Shown here: positions 1 to 6,587 of the stretch, piece after piece
How positions within the stretch are numbered: position 1 is the stretch's first letter
How the letters are laid out: each line of letters opens with the position of its first letter
The notes under the pieces: generated by a model
What the model saw: only the letters and a program-made list of their open reading frames with translations
Database searches by the model: none
What the model was told of the DNA's origin: nothing
Assembly: GCF_002803085.1 (NCBI RefSeq)
Contig: NZ_NNBJ01000029.1
Coordinates: forward strand, 29,625 to 75,123
Direction of reading: 5' to 3'
From: Streptomyces sp. CB01201
Lineage (GTDB): Bacteria; Actinomycetota; Actinomycetes; Streptomycetales; Streptomycetaceae
DNA: 45,499 nt
Program-made: the position numbers and the translations under genes

Positions 1-1032
1 GCGGGGGAGGACCACCACATAGGCGGCCGGCTCCCGTTCGGCGGACGCCATCAGCGCGGTCCGCACCACGGCCGCCTGCTGTTCGAGCGAGGTGCGCAGC
101 TTCTTCGGCGTGATGTGCACGACGGTGATCCCGAGCCGCTCCAGGGCCTCGCGCTTGCGGGCGCACTCCGAGAACAGCGCGTCATCGTCCTGCCGGGCCG
201 CCCGGGTGTCCAGCTCCACCGCGACCGCCTGCTCCGGCCAGTACGCGTCGAGGCCGCCCAGGTGCGGGCCGCCCGGCAGCCGCAGGTCCACGTTCCACAG
301 CGGATCCGGCAGGCCGAACCCGCGCACCATCGCGTAGAGCCGCTCCTCGGCGATCGAGCGCCCCTCGGCGAGCAGCGCGTCCACCGCGTCCACCACGTGG
401 GCCCGGGTCAGCAGCCGTGCCTGGGTCAACTCCCGCACGATCGCGGCCGGTTCGGTGTGGCCGCAGCGCACGGCCTCGGTGAGCAGGCGGCGCACCGCCT
501 CGGCGTCGTCGAGGACCGCGACCGCGTCCGCGAGCGCCCGCGGTACCGGCGCCACCGGCACGCCCGCGATCATCTCCGCGCCCGGCATCGCCACCGCACG
601 CACCAGCTGGACGAAGCCCGTGGAGCGCAGCCGCCGGGTGCGCGGCACCAGCACGTCGATCCGGTCGAGCGAGTGCAGCGGGGGAGCGGCCGAGAACCGG
701 TGCATCGCGAGCGCCGCGAGCCCGGTGACGACGGCCTGTGGCGGCTCGTCGTGGGCCTGGCCCTGCGCCGGGATGGCCTTGGCGCGCCCGGCGGCCGGCC
801 ACCCCGCGTACAGCAGCGCGGCGTGCAACCGCTCCTCGCTGGTGGCCGGACCCGCGTGCAGCAGATACACGCCGGGAAGCAGTTGCTGCCAGGGGCCGCC
901 GGGTCGGCACTGGGCGGTGGTGCGCGCGGCCGAGACCCCGTGCGCGCGCAGCTGGTTGGCGGAGAGCACCCGCCGCTGGACATCGGTGAGGTGGCTCAGG
1001 GGGCGGGGGGAGAGCGGGGTGTTGTGGTTCAT
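1..1032 (-). CDS. AbiEi-like/DUF559-like protein, 3' end outside window
   Basis: This reading frame is open from an ATG at 1032 to the window edge, so at least 344 codons are present and the stop lies outside. The N-terminal ~60 residues (TDVQRRVLSANQLRAHGVS, then PGVYLL) look like the winged-helix region of AbiEi-type antitoxin domain proteins. Residues ~255-335 look like the DUF559/Vsr-like nuclease fold: GLDAYWPEQAVAVELD, then CARKREALERLGITVVHIT, giving the D...ExD pattern of that fold. Proteins with this architecture are common in actinomycetes and are usually of unknown function. No toxin partner is visible on the right side. The start has no good Shine-Dalgarno, but a plausible promoter lies ~40 bp upstream. 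Family call is by eye; the function is unknown. Confidence 0.6.
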   Translation of the reverse strand, partial: MNHNTPLSPRPLSHLTDVQRRVLSANQLRAHGVSAARTTAQCRPGGPWQQLLPGVYLLHAGPATSEERLHAALLYAGWPAAGRAKAIPAQGQAHDEPPQAVVTGLAALAMHRFSAAPPLHSLDRIDVLVPRTRRLRSTGFVQLVRAVAMPGAEMIAGVPVAPVPRALADAVAVLDDAEAVRRLLTEAVRCGHTEPAAIVRELTQARLLTRAHVVDAVDALLAEGRSIAEERLYAMVRGFGLPDPLWNVDLRLPGGPHLGGLDAYWPEQAVAVELDTRAARQDDDALFSECARKREALERLGITVVHITPKKLRTSLEQQAAVVRTALMASAEREPAAYVVVLPR

Positions 1033-1072
1033 GCCGCAGGGTTTTCCGCACCCGGAGGGCCCGCTAACCGCT

Positions 1073-1101
1073 GTTACAAGCCCGTCGACAAATCCGGACA
1101 A
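1073..1101 (-). promoter_or_regulatory. Candidate sigma-70-type promoter
   Basis: On the minus strand TTGTCC (1101-1096) and TGTAAC (1078-1073) are separated by 17 bp, upstream of the ATG at 1032. The match to TTGACA/TATAAT is moderate. It would serve the partial gene at the left edge. Confidence 0.4.
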
Positions 1102-1137
1102 CCCCGTCCTAAAGTACGGGCGTTCGAGTGCCGATCA

Positions 1138-1159
1138 GGGGGCCCGGTCCCGGGCCCCC
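1138..1159 (-). terminator. Stem-loop terminator after pepN
   Basis: A 9-bp GC stem (GGGGGCCCG / CGGGCCCCC) with a 4-nt loop lies 10 bp beyond the pepN stop codon. There is no clear U-tract, as is common in Streptomyces. Confidence 0.6.
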
Positions 1160-1169
1160 CGAACCGGCG

Positions 1170-3800
1170 TCAGCGGGCCGCGGCCGTCGCGTCACACGCC
1201 TGGCCGCGCAGGGTGCGGGCCAGGTCGTCGCGGGCTTCGAGCACCAGCCGGCGCAGCGCGGGCGCCGCGCCCTCGTGCGCGGCGAGCCACGCGTCGGTGG
1301 CCGCGAGGGTGGCCTCGTCGTCCTGGAGCCCGGGGAACAGGCCCTTGACGACATCCATGCCGATCTGGATCGAACGCTCGGCCCACACCCGCTCGATCGC
1401 CGCGAAGTACTTCGCCGCGTACGGGGCGGTCAGCTCGCGCTGCGACGGCTGGTTGAAGCCCGAAATCGTGGCCTCCACCAGGGCGTTGGACAGCGCGTCC
1501 GACTCCACGACCTGCGCCCAGGCCTGCGCCTTGACCGCCTCGGACGGGCGCGCCGCCAGGCAGCGCACGTGGTGGCGCTTGCCGGAGGCGGTGTCGTCGC
1601 GGGCCAGCTCCGCGTCGATGACGCCCTCGTCGGCGATGCCGTGTGCGGCCAGCGGTTCGAGCAGCGCCCAGCGCAGCTCCTGGTCCACGTCGAGGCCGTC
1701 GATCTTCGCGGTGCCCGCGAGCAGCCCCCGCAGGAGCTGGAAGTCCGCGTCGGTGGCGGCCGTCGCCGCGAAGAAGCGGGCCCAGGTCAGCTGGTGCTGG
1801 CTGCCCGGCTCGGCGAGCCGCAGCTCGTGCAGGGCGCCCTCGGCGAGCAGCCGGCCGCCCTCCTCGCGCCAGGCCGGAGCCGCGTAGTGCGTGACCGCCG
1901 ACTGCGTCCAGGCGTGCAGCATCTGGAGCACGCCGATGTCGGACTCGCGTCCCGCGTGCGCGAGGACGAGCGCGACGAAGTCGCGGGCGGGCATCAGCGC
2001 GTCCCGCGTCAGGTTCCACAGCGCCGACCAGCACAGGGCGCGCGCCAGGGGGTCGCTGATGTCGCCGAGGTGGGCGCGCAGGGTGGCGAGCGAGGCCTCG
2101 TCGAAACGGATCTTGCAGTAGGTCAGGTCGTCGTCGTTGACCAGGATCAGATCGGGCCGCTCGGCCCCGGCGAGCTCGGTGACGACGGTCCGCGGACCCT
2201 CGACGTCGGCCTCGGCGCGGGCGTAGCGCACCAGGGCGCCGGCCTCGTTGCGGTACAGGCCCACCGCGACCCGGTGCGGGCGCAGCGTGGGGTGGGAGGC
2301 CGCCGCCTCCTGGAGCACGGCCAGCTCGGTGATGCGGTCCCCGGCGTCATAAGTGGCCACCGGCGTAAGGGAGTTGACGCCCGCGGTCTGGAGCCAGGAC
2401 TGCGACCAGGTCGCCATGTCGCGGCCGGATACCTCTTCGAGGACCGCCAGCAGATCGCCGAGCCGGGTGTTGCCGTAGGCGTGCCGCTTGAAGTAGCGCC
2501 GGGCCCCTTCGAGGAAGTCGTCCCGGCCGACGTACGCGACGAGCTGCTTGAGCACCGAGGCGCCCTTGGCGTACGTGATCCCGTCGAAGTTGAGCTTGGC
2601 GTCCTCCAGATCGCGGATGTCGGCCGTGATCGGGTGCGTGGAGGGAAGCTGGTCGGCCCGGTAGGCCCACGCCTTGCGGTTGTTGGCGAAGGTCACCCAG
2701 CTGTTGGTGAAGCGGGTCGCCTCGGCCAGCGAGAACGAGCCCATGAAGTCGGCGAAGGACTCCTTCAGCCACAGGTCGTCCCACCACACCATCGTGACCA
2801 GGTCGCCGAACCACATGTGGGCCATCTCGTGCAGGATGACGTTGGCCCGGCGCTCGTAGGCGGCCTGGGTCACCTTGCCGCGGTAGATGTACTCCTCGCG
2901 GAAGGTCACCAGACCCGGGTTCTCCATCGCGCCCAGGTTGTACTCCGGCACGAACGCCTGGTCGTACTTCCCGAACGGGTAGGGGAAGTCGAAGTTGTCG
3001 TGGAAGAAGTCCAGGCCCTGCTTGGTGACCAGGAAGACGTCGTCCGCGTCGAAGTGCTTGGCCAGCCCCTTGCGGCAGAGCGCGCCGAGCGGGATCTCCA
3101 GTGTGCGGCCGTCGTCGAGGGCGCGCGTGTAGGAGTCGGTCACGTAGTGGTACGGGCCGGCCACCACGCAGGTGATGTACGTCGAGATCGGCTCGGTGGC
3201 GGCGAACCGCCACACGCCGCCCGCCCGTCGCCCGCCACCACCCTTGTTCGGAAGCGCTTCGCGCGCCCCTTCTTGTACCTGGCCGCCCGCGCCGTTGGAC
3301 CACACCGTCCAGCCCTCGGGGGCCTGCGCCTCGAAGGTGAAGCGGGCCTTGAGGTCGGGCTGCTCGAAGTTGGCGAACACCCGGCGCGAGTCGGCCGGCT
3401 CGTACTGCGTGTAGAGGTAGACCTCGCCGTCCTCCGGGTCGACGAAGCGGTGCATGCCCTCGCCGGTCCTGCTGTACGCGCACTGCGCGTCGACGACGAG
3501 GACGTTGTCGGCGGCCAGGTCGTCCAGGGCGATCCGGCTCCCGTCGAAGACCTCGGCCACGTCCAGCGCGCGGCCGTTCAGGGTCACCGAGGTCACCGAC
3601 GGGGCGATGAGGTCGGCGAAGGTCGAGGCGCCGGGGCGGGCCGAGCGGAAGCGGATCGTGGTCAGGGACCGGAACGTGCGGGGCCCGGCCGGGGCCTCAC
3701 CGACCGCGGACCGCAGGTCGAGAGAGACGTCGTAGCCCTCGACGGACAGCAGCTCGGCCCGCTCGCGGGCCTCGTCGCGGGACAGATTCTCACCGGGCAC
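1170..3800 (-). CDS. pepN: Aminopeptidase N (M1 family zinc metallopeptidase)
   Basis: Cytosolic aminopeptidase that removes N-terminal residues from peptides in the last steps of protein turnover. With the start chosen here (876 aa) the substrate-anchoring GAMEN motif is at about 290-294, the zinc motif HEMAH at 324-328 and the third zinc ligand Glu at 347 (LKESF), i.e. HEXXH-x18-E. The C-terminal half has the helical ERAP1-C-like character of the family, and the length is normal for actinobacterial PepN. The open frame extends to a GTG at 3806, but AAGGA sits directly against that codon and 6 nt before the GTG at 3800, so 3800 (MPGENLSRDEA) is the better start. A Gly/Arg-rich stretch near residues 172-195 looks like an inserted loop. 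The gene is divergent from the DsbA-fold gene, with ~225 bp between them. Confidence 0.95.
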   Translation of the reverse strand: MPGENLSRDEARERAELLSVEGYDVSLDLRSAVGEAPAGPRTFRSLTTIRFRSARPGASTFADLIAPSVTSVTLNGRALDVAEVFDGSRIALDDLAADNVLVVDAQCAYSRTGEGMHRFVDPEDGEVYLYTQYEPADSRRVFANFEQPDLKARFTFEAQAPEGWTVWSNGAGGQVQEGAREALPNKGGGGRRAGGVWRFAATEPISTYITCVVAGPYHYVTDSYTRALDDGRTLEIPLGALCRKGLAKHFDADDVFLVTKQGLDFFHDNFDFPYPFGKYDQAFVPEYNLGAMENPGLVTFREEYIYRGKVTQAAYERRANVILHEMAHMWFGDLVTMVWWDDLWLKESFADFMGSFSLAEATRFTNSWVTFANNRKAWAYRADQLPSTHPITADIRDLEDAKLNFDGITYAKGASVLKQLVAYVGRDDFLEGARRYFKRHAYGNTRLGDLLAVLEEVSGRDMATWSQSWLQTAGVNSLTPVATYDAGDRITELAVLQEAAASHPTLRPHRVAVGLYRNEAGALVRYARAEADVEGPRTVVTELAGAERPDLILVNDDDLTYCKIRFDEASLATLRAHLGDISDPLARALCWSALWNLTRDALMPARDFVALVLAHAGRESDIGVLQMLHAWTQSAVTHYAAPAWREEGGRLLAEGALHELRLAEPGSQHQLTWARFFAATAATDADFQLLRGLLAGTAKIDGLDVDQELRWALLEPLAAHGIADEGVIDAELARDDTASGKRHHVRCLAARPSEAVKAQAWAQVVESDALSNALVEATISGFNQPSQRELTAPYAAKYFAAIERVWAERSIQIGMDVVKGLFPGLQDDEATLAATDAWLAAHEGAAPALRRLVLEARDDLARTLRGQACDATAAAR

Positions 3801-4025
3801 GGGCACTCCTTCGTGTCTCGTTCGAACGGACTCGATCCTCCCATGTCACCGGAGCGGGAGCCGAGGGGGAGCCGGGCGGGAGCCGATGGGCAGGGCGGTG
3901 GCGAGGGGGATCGGCCGCATCGGGCGGGCGGCGGAATGCTTTCGGCGGCCTTCGGCGTTCGCCGGTACAGACGCTTGTTTTCCGACGTTGTTGTCCGCTG
4001 TCGCACGCTGTTCCCGAGGAGAGAC

Positions 4026-4676
4026 ATGTCCGACTCCGTCAAGACCCCCGTCGACTTCTGGTTCGACCCCCTGTGCCCCTGGGCCTGGATGACCTCGCGC
4101 TGGATGCTGGAGGTCGAGAAGGTCCGTGACGTCGAGGTGCGCTGGCATGTGATGAGCCTCGCGGTGCTCAACGAGGACCGCCTGGACGAGCTGCCCGAGG
4201 AGTACGCCGAGAACATGCGGCCCGGCGGCAAGGCCTGGGGCCCGGTCCGCGTGGTGGTCGCGGCCGGCGAACTGCACGGCGACGAGGTCGTCGGCAAGCT
4301 CTACACCGCGCTCGGCACCCGCATCCACAACGAGGGCGGCGGCGTGACCCGCGAGTCCATCGCCGCGGCCCTCAAGGACGTGGACCTGCCGGCCGACCTC
4401 ATCGACTACGCGGACCAGGACACCTACGACGTCCAGCTGCGCGCCTCCCACAAGGAGGGCATCGAGAAGGTCGGCCAGGACGTCGGCACCCCCGTCATCG
4501 CGGTGCCGGGCGCCGACGGCGAGCAGATCGCCTTCTTCGGCCCGGTCGTCACCCCCGCCCCCCAGGGCGAGGCCGCGGCCAAGCTGTGGGACGGCACGCT
4601 GCTGGTCGCCGCGACGCCCGGCTTCTACGAGCTCAAGCGGAGCCGCACCAAGGGCCCCGACTTCAGCAACCTCTGA
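4026..4676 (+). CDS. DsbA-fold oxidoreductase, Rv2466c-like
   Basis: A 216-residue thioredoxin-fold protein of the DsbA/FrnE type. It resembles the mycothiol-dependent reductase family typified by Mycobacterium Rv2466c: DFWFDPLCPWAWMTSRW at the N terminus, a helical insertion (NMRPGGKAWGPVR), and the cis-Pro loop VGTPVIAV near residue 160. No signal peptide is seen, so it is probably cytosolic and works with mycothiol, which is inference. The active site reads C17-P-W-A20: only the N-terminal cysteine of CxxC is present, which implies monothiol chemistry. The ATG at 4026 follows GAGGAGAGAC, a strong ribosome binding site. It is followed by a long intergenic repeat region. Confidence 0.8.
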   Translation: MSDSVKTPVDFWFDPLCPWAWMTSRWMLEVEKVRDVEVRWHVMSLAVLNEDRLDELPEEYAENMRPGGKAWGPVRVVVAAGELHGDEVVGKLYTALGTRIHNEGGGVTRESIAAALKDVDLPADLIDYADQDTYDVQLRASHKEGIEKVGQDVGTPVIAVPGADGEQIAFFGPVVTPAPQGEAAAKLWDGTLLVAATPGFYELKRSRTKGPDFSNL

Positions 4677-4691
4677 CCCAGGCGGCTCCCC

Positions 4692-5061
4692 CTGGGGCTC
4701 CGCCCCAGCCCCCGTTCGCGCCTTGAGGCCGCTCGTCCTCAATCGCCGGACGGGCTGGGGATGCCCATGCCACCCGGCACCGGGAGGCTGGCTGAGGATG
4801 TTCATGCTGCCCGGCATCGAGTGGCTGAGGGGCGCGGGGAACTGCGCGATCGGCCACGCACGGTCCGCAGGCGTGATCGGGGTTGCTGGGGCTCCGCCCC
4901 AGACCCCGTTCGCGCCTTGACGGCGCTCGTCCTCAATCGCCGGACGGGCTGAGGATGCCCATGCCACCCGGCGCCGGGAGGCTGGCCGCGGGCGGGCTGG
5001 GGGTGCCTATGGCGTCCGGCGCCGGGGGGCTGAGGAGGCCCATGCCGCCCGGCGCCGCGCC
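4692..5061. repeat. Intergenic repeat cluster between the DsbA-fold gene and sodF
   Basis: No gene is supported in 4677-5225. The space holds two 101-bp direct copies, 4692-4792 and 4886-4986, that differ at five positions. Both begin with the self-complementary CTGGGGCTCCGCCCCAG and contain CGCTCGTCCTCAATCGCCGG. Between them at 4827-4870 is another element (GCGCGGGGAACTGCGCGA). From memory, both resemble dispersed intergenic repeats of Streptomyces chromosomes. A shorter ~36-bp unit starting GCTGAGGATGCCCATG recurs at about 4756, 4791, 4949, 4996 and 5028, partly degenerate. Open frames across it on both strands are products of the GC-rich repeats. Confidence 0.85.
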
Positions 5062-5077
5062 GAGTGGCCTGCGCGGT

Positions 5078-5110
5078 CGGCCCCCGCGAGTCATGTCCTC
5101 GCGGGGGCCG
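5078..5110. terminator. Bidirectional stem-loop terminator
   Basis: A perfect 13-bp stem (CGGCCCCCGCGAG / CTCGCGGGGGCCG) with loop TCATGTC lies between the convergent DsbA-fold gene and sodF, so it can serve both. Confidence 0.75.
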
Positions 5111-5225
5111 GCCGGTCATTCCGTCCGCAGGTGAAGGTTGAGAAGACGATCACGAGCAGGACGTCTGGAGCCCAAGTGGGCCTGTTCTGAAGGGCGTTGA
5201 ACCAAGCCGATCGGTCCGTATGGGA

Positions 5226-5867
5226 CTACGGCACGAGGAGCAGGTTGTTGCCGGCCTGCTTGGCGGCGGTGTAACGCTTGGCCACGTCCTGCCAGTTGAC
5301 GACCCGCCACATGGCCTCGATGAAGTCGACCTTCTGGTTCCGGTACTGGAGGTAGAAGGCGTGCTCCCAGGCGTCGAAGACCAGGATCGGGGTCGAGCCC
5401 TGGCCCACGTTGCCCTGGTGGTCGTAGATCTGCTCCACCACGAGGCGGCCGCTGACGGGCTCGTAGGCGAGGACGCCCCAGCCCGAACCCTGCGTCGTCG
5501 CCGAGGCCTTGGTCAGCTGGGCCTTGAACTTGGCGAAGGAGCCGAAGGACTCGGCGATGGCGTCGGCCAGCTCGCCGGTGCCGTCCTTCTCCAGCGGCTC
5601 GCCGCCGCCGTCGCCCGTCATGTTGTGCCAGTAGATCGAGTGCAGGATGTGGCCGGAGAGGTGGAACGCGAGGTTCTTCTCCAGGCCGTTGATCGCCCCC
5701 CAGGAGTCCTTGTCGCGAGCCTCCGCGAGCTGCTCCAGGGTGTCGTTCGCGCCCTTCACGTACGCCGCGTGGTGCTTGTCGTGGTGCAGCTCGATGATCT
5801 CCGGGCTGATGACGGGTTCGAGCGCCGCGTAGTCGTACGGAAGTTCAGGAAGCGTGTAAATGGCCAT
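5226..5867 (-). CDS. sodF: Iron superoxide dismutase
   Basis: Cytosolic enzyme converting superoxide to oxygen and hydrogen peroxide. The 213-residue protein has all four metal ligands of the Fe/Mn family: H28 (ELHHDKHH), H76 (SGHILHSIYW), D165 and H169 (VFDAWEHAFYLQY). A His (YDHQGN, H150) sits where MnSOD has its second-sphere Gln, as in mycobacterial FeSOD, which favours iron. The start is the ATG at 5867, with GGAGGG about 10 nt upstream. The open frame runs further upstream, but that part has no family similarity and crosses the operator region. Streptomyces normally balance this enzyme against a nickel SOD through the Ni-responsive repressor Nur, and a Nur-type palindrome lies upstream here. 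Confidence 0.95.
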   Translation of the reverse strand: MAIYTLPELPYDYAALEPVISPEIIELHHDKHHAAYVKGANDTLEQLAEARDKDSWGAINGLEKNLAFHLSGHILHSIYWHNMTGDGGGEPLEKDGTGELADAIAESFGSFAKFKAQLTKASATTQGSGWGVLAYEPVSGRLVVEQIYDHQGNVGQGSTPILVFDAWEHAFYLQYRNQKVDFIEAMWRVVNWQDVAKRYTAAKQAGNNLLLVP

Positions 5868-5903
5868 GTCCGAGCCCTCCGACTGCTCACTGCAAATGCT
5901 TAT

Positions 5904-5918
5904 TGCAACTGATGTGCA
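5904..5918. promoter_or_regulatory. Probable Nur box (nickel-responsive operator) of sodF
   Basis: TGCAACTGATGTGCA fits the published Streptomyces Nur consensus tGCaa-n5-ttGCA with one deviation. It lies 37-51 bp upstream of the sodF start. A second, overlapping inverted repeat, TGCAAATGCTTATTGCA, is at 5891-5907 (spacing 7), and GTGCAAGTGCAC is at 5914-5925, so the operator is dense in TGCA half-sites. Expected behaviour, from the known family: Nur with nickel represses sodF. Confidence 0.7.
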
Positions 5919-6012
5919 AGTGCACGCTATCAGCAGCAATACGGCTTCGCAGCTAAGGGCGACCTCAGTAATAGGTCCTGGGTCCCGGGGCGTAGGGCGG
6001 GGTGAGGGGTAG

Positions 6013-6050
6013 GGGGTGCGGGGTGCGGGGTGCGGGGTGCGGGGTGCGGG
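6013..6050 (+). repeat. GGGGTGC heptamer repeat, potential G-quadruplex
   Basis: Five perfect GGGGTGC units (6013-6047) are followed by GGG, giving at least four G4 runs separated by 3-nt TGC loops. It lies between the divergent sodF and 6137 genes, about 90 bp before the latter's start. Confidence 0.85.
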
Positions 6051-6136
6051 CAGGGGAGCGGCGGCCGGCGGGCCGAGGCGGCTTCGATAAAATCGGCAGA
6101 CGACCATCCCCCCGCACAGAAGTGACAGGAGTTCCC

Positions 6137-6532
6137 GTGGAGCCGCCCGCCATCGGCATCGGGGCCTGGTGGACCCTCTCCGTCGTGAGCACTGTCTGGC
6201 TCTGGCTGTACCTGGTCCCGCTCATGCCCCAGCGCGCCTACAAGCTGCGAGTCGCCGCGATACCCGTCCTCGGGGCTGTCTTCGTGACGGCGTCGGTGCT
6301 CGGGAAAGGGGTGCCCCTGGAGCGGCTGTTGCCGATGTACGCGACAGCGCTGTGCGGGCTCCTGCTCGGTCTGCTCGGGCGGGGGGCGAAGGTCCGCGAG
6401 CTCATGGCGGAGATGGTGGAATCCGGGAGGGACAAGCCCCGGAACAGCACGAGCATCACTGTCCAGCTGGCGGTTTCCTGCTCGGCCGTGCTGGTGCTCT
6501 GGGCCTGGCTGACCCACTTCGGTACGCGCTGA
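6137..6532 (+). CDS. Small membrane protein of unknown function
   Basis: 131 residues starting at a GTG with AGGAG 6 nt upstream. The longer open frame to 6002 runs through the GGGGTGC repeat and is not credible as coding. Hydrophobic segments lie at about residues 10-30 (WWTLSVVSTVWLWLYLVPL), 42-57, 67-82 and 108-126, with a charged stretch KVRELMAEMVESGRDKPR before the last one. This suggests three or four membrane passes. I do not recognise a family. The coding 3' end overlaps the first unit of a 20-bp tandem repeat, so the last residues (LTHFGTR) come from the repeat. Confidence 0.7.
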   Translation: MEPPAIGIGAWWTLSVVSTVWLWLYLVPLMPQRAYKLRVAAIPVLGAVFVTASVLGKGVPLERLLPMYATALCGLLLGLLGRGAKVRELMAEMVESGRDKPRNSTSITVQLAVSCSAVLVLWAWLTHFGTR

Positions 6533-6570
6533 CCCACTTCGGTACGCGCTGACCCACTTCCGTACGCGCT
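6511..6570 (+). repeat. 3 x 20-bp tandem repeat spanning a stop codon
   Basis: The unit GACCCACTTCGGTACGCGCT is present at 6511-6530, 6531-6550 and 6551-6570 (third copy with one G-to-C change), followed by a partial unit. The first unit encodes the C-terminus of the 6137 gene and supplies the TGA with the next. Because 20 is not a multiple of 3, each unit shifts frame. Confidence 0.9.
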
Positions 6571-6587
6571 GACCCCGTGGGTACCGG

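Noticed and set aside
115..1887. Long plus-strand open frame of ~590 codons across the left end
   Set aside because: It is antisense to the AbiEi-like gene and pepN; its translation is Arg/Ala/Gly/His-rich with no domain. It exists because of the strong GC3 bias.
4663..5134. Several short open frames in the DsbA-fold gene/sodF gap
   Set aside because: They translate the intergenic repeats (e.g. MPMPPGAGRL repeated) and lack ribosome sites; treated as repeats.
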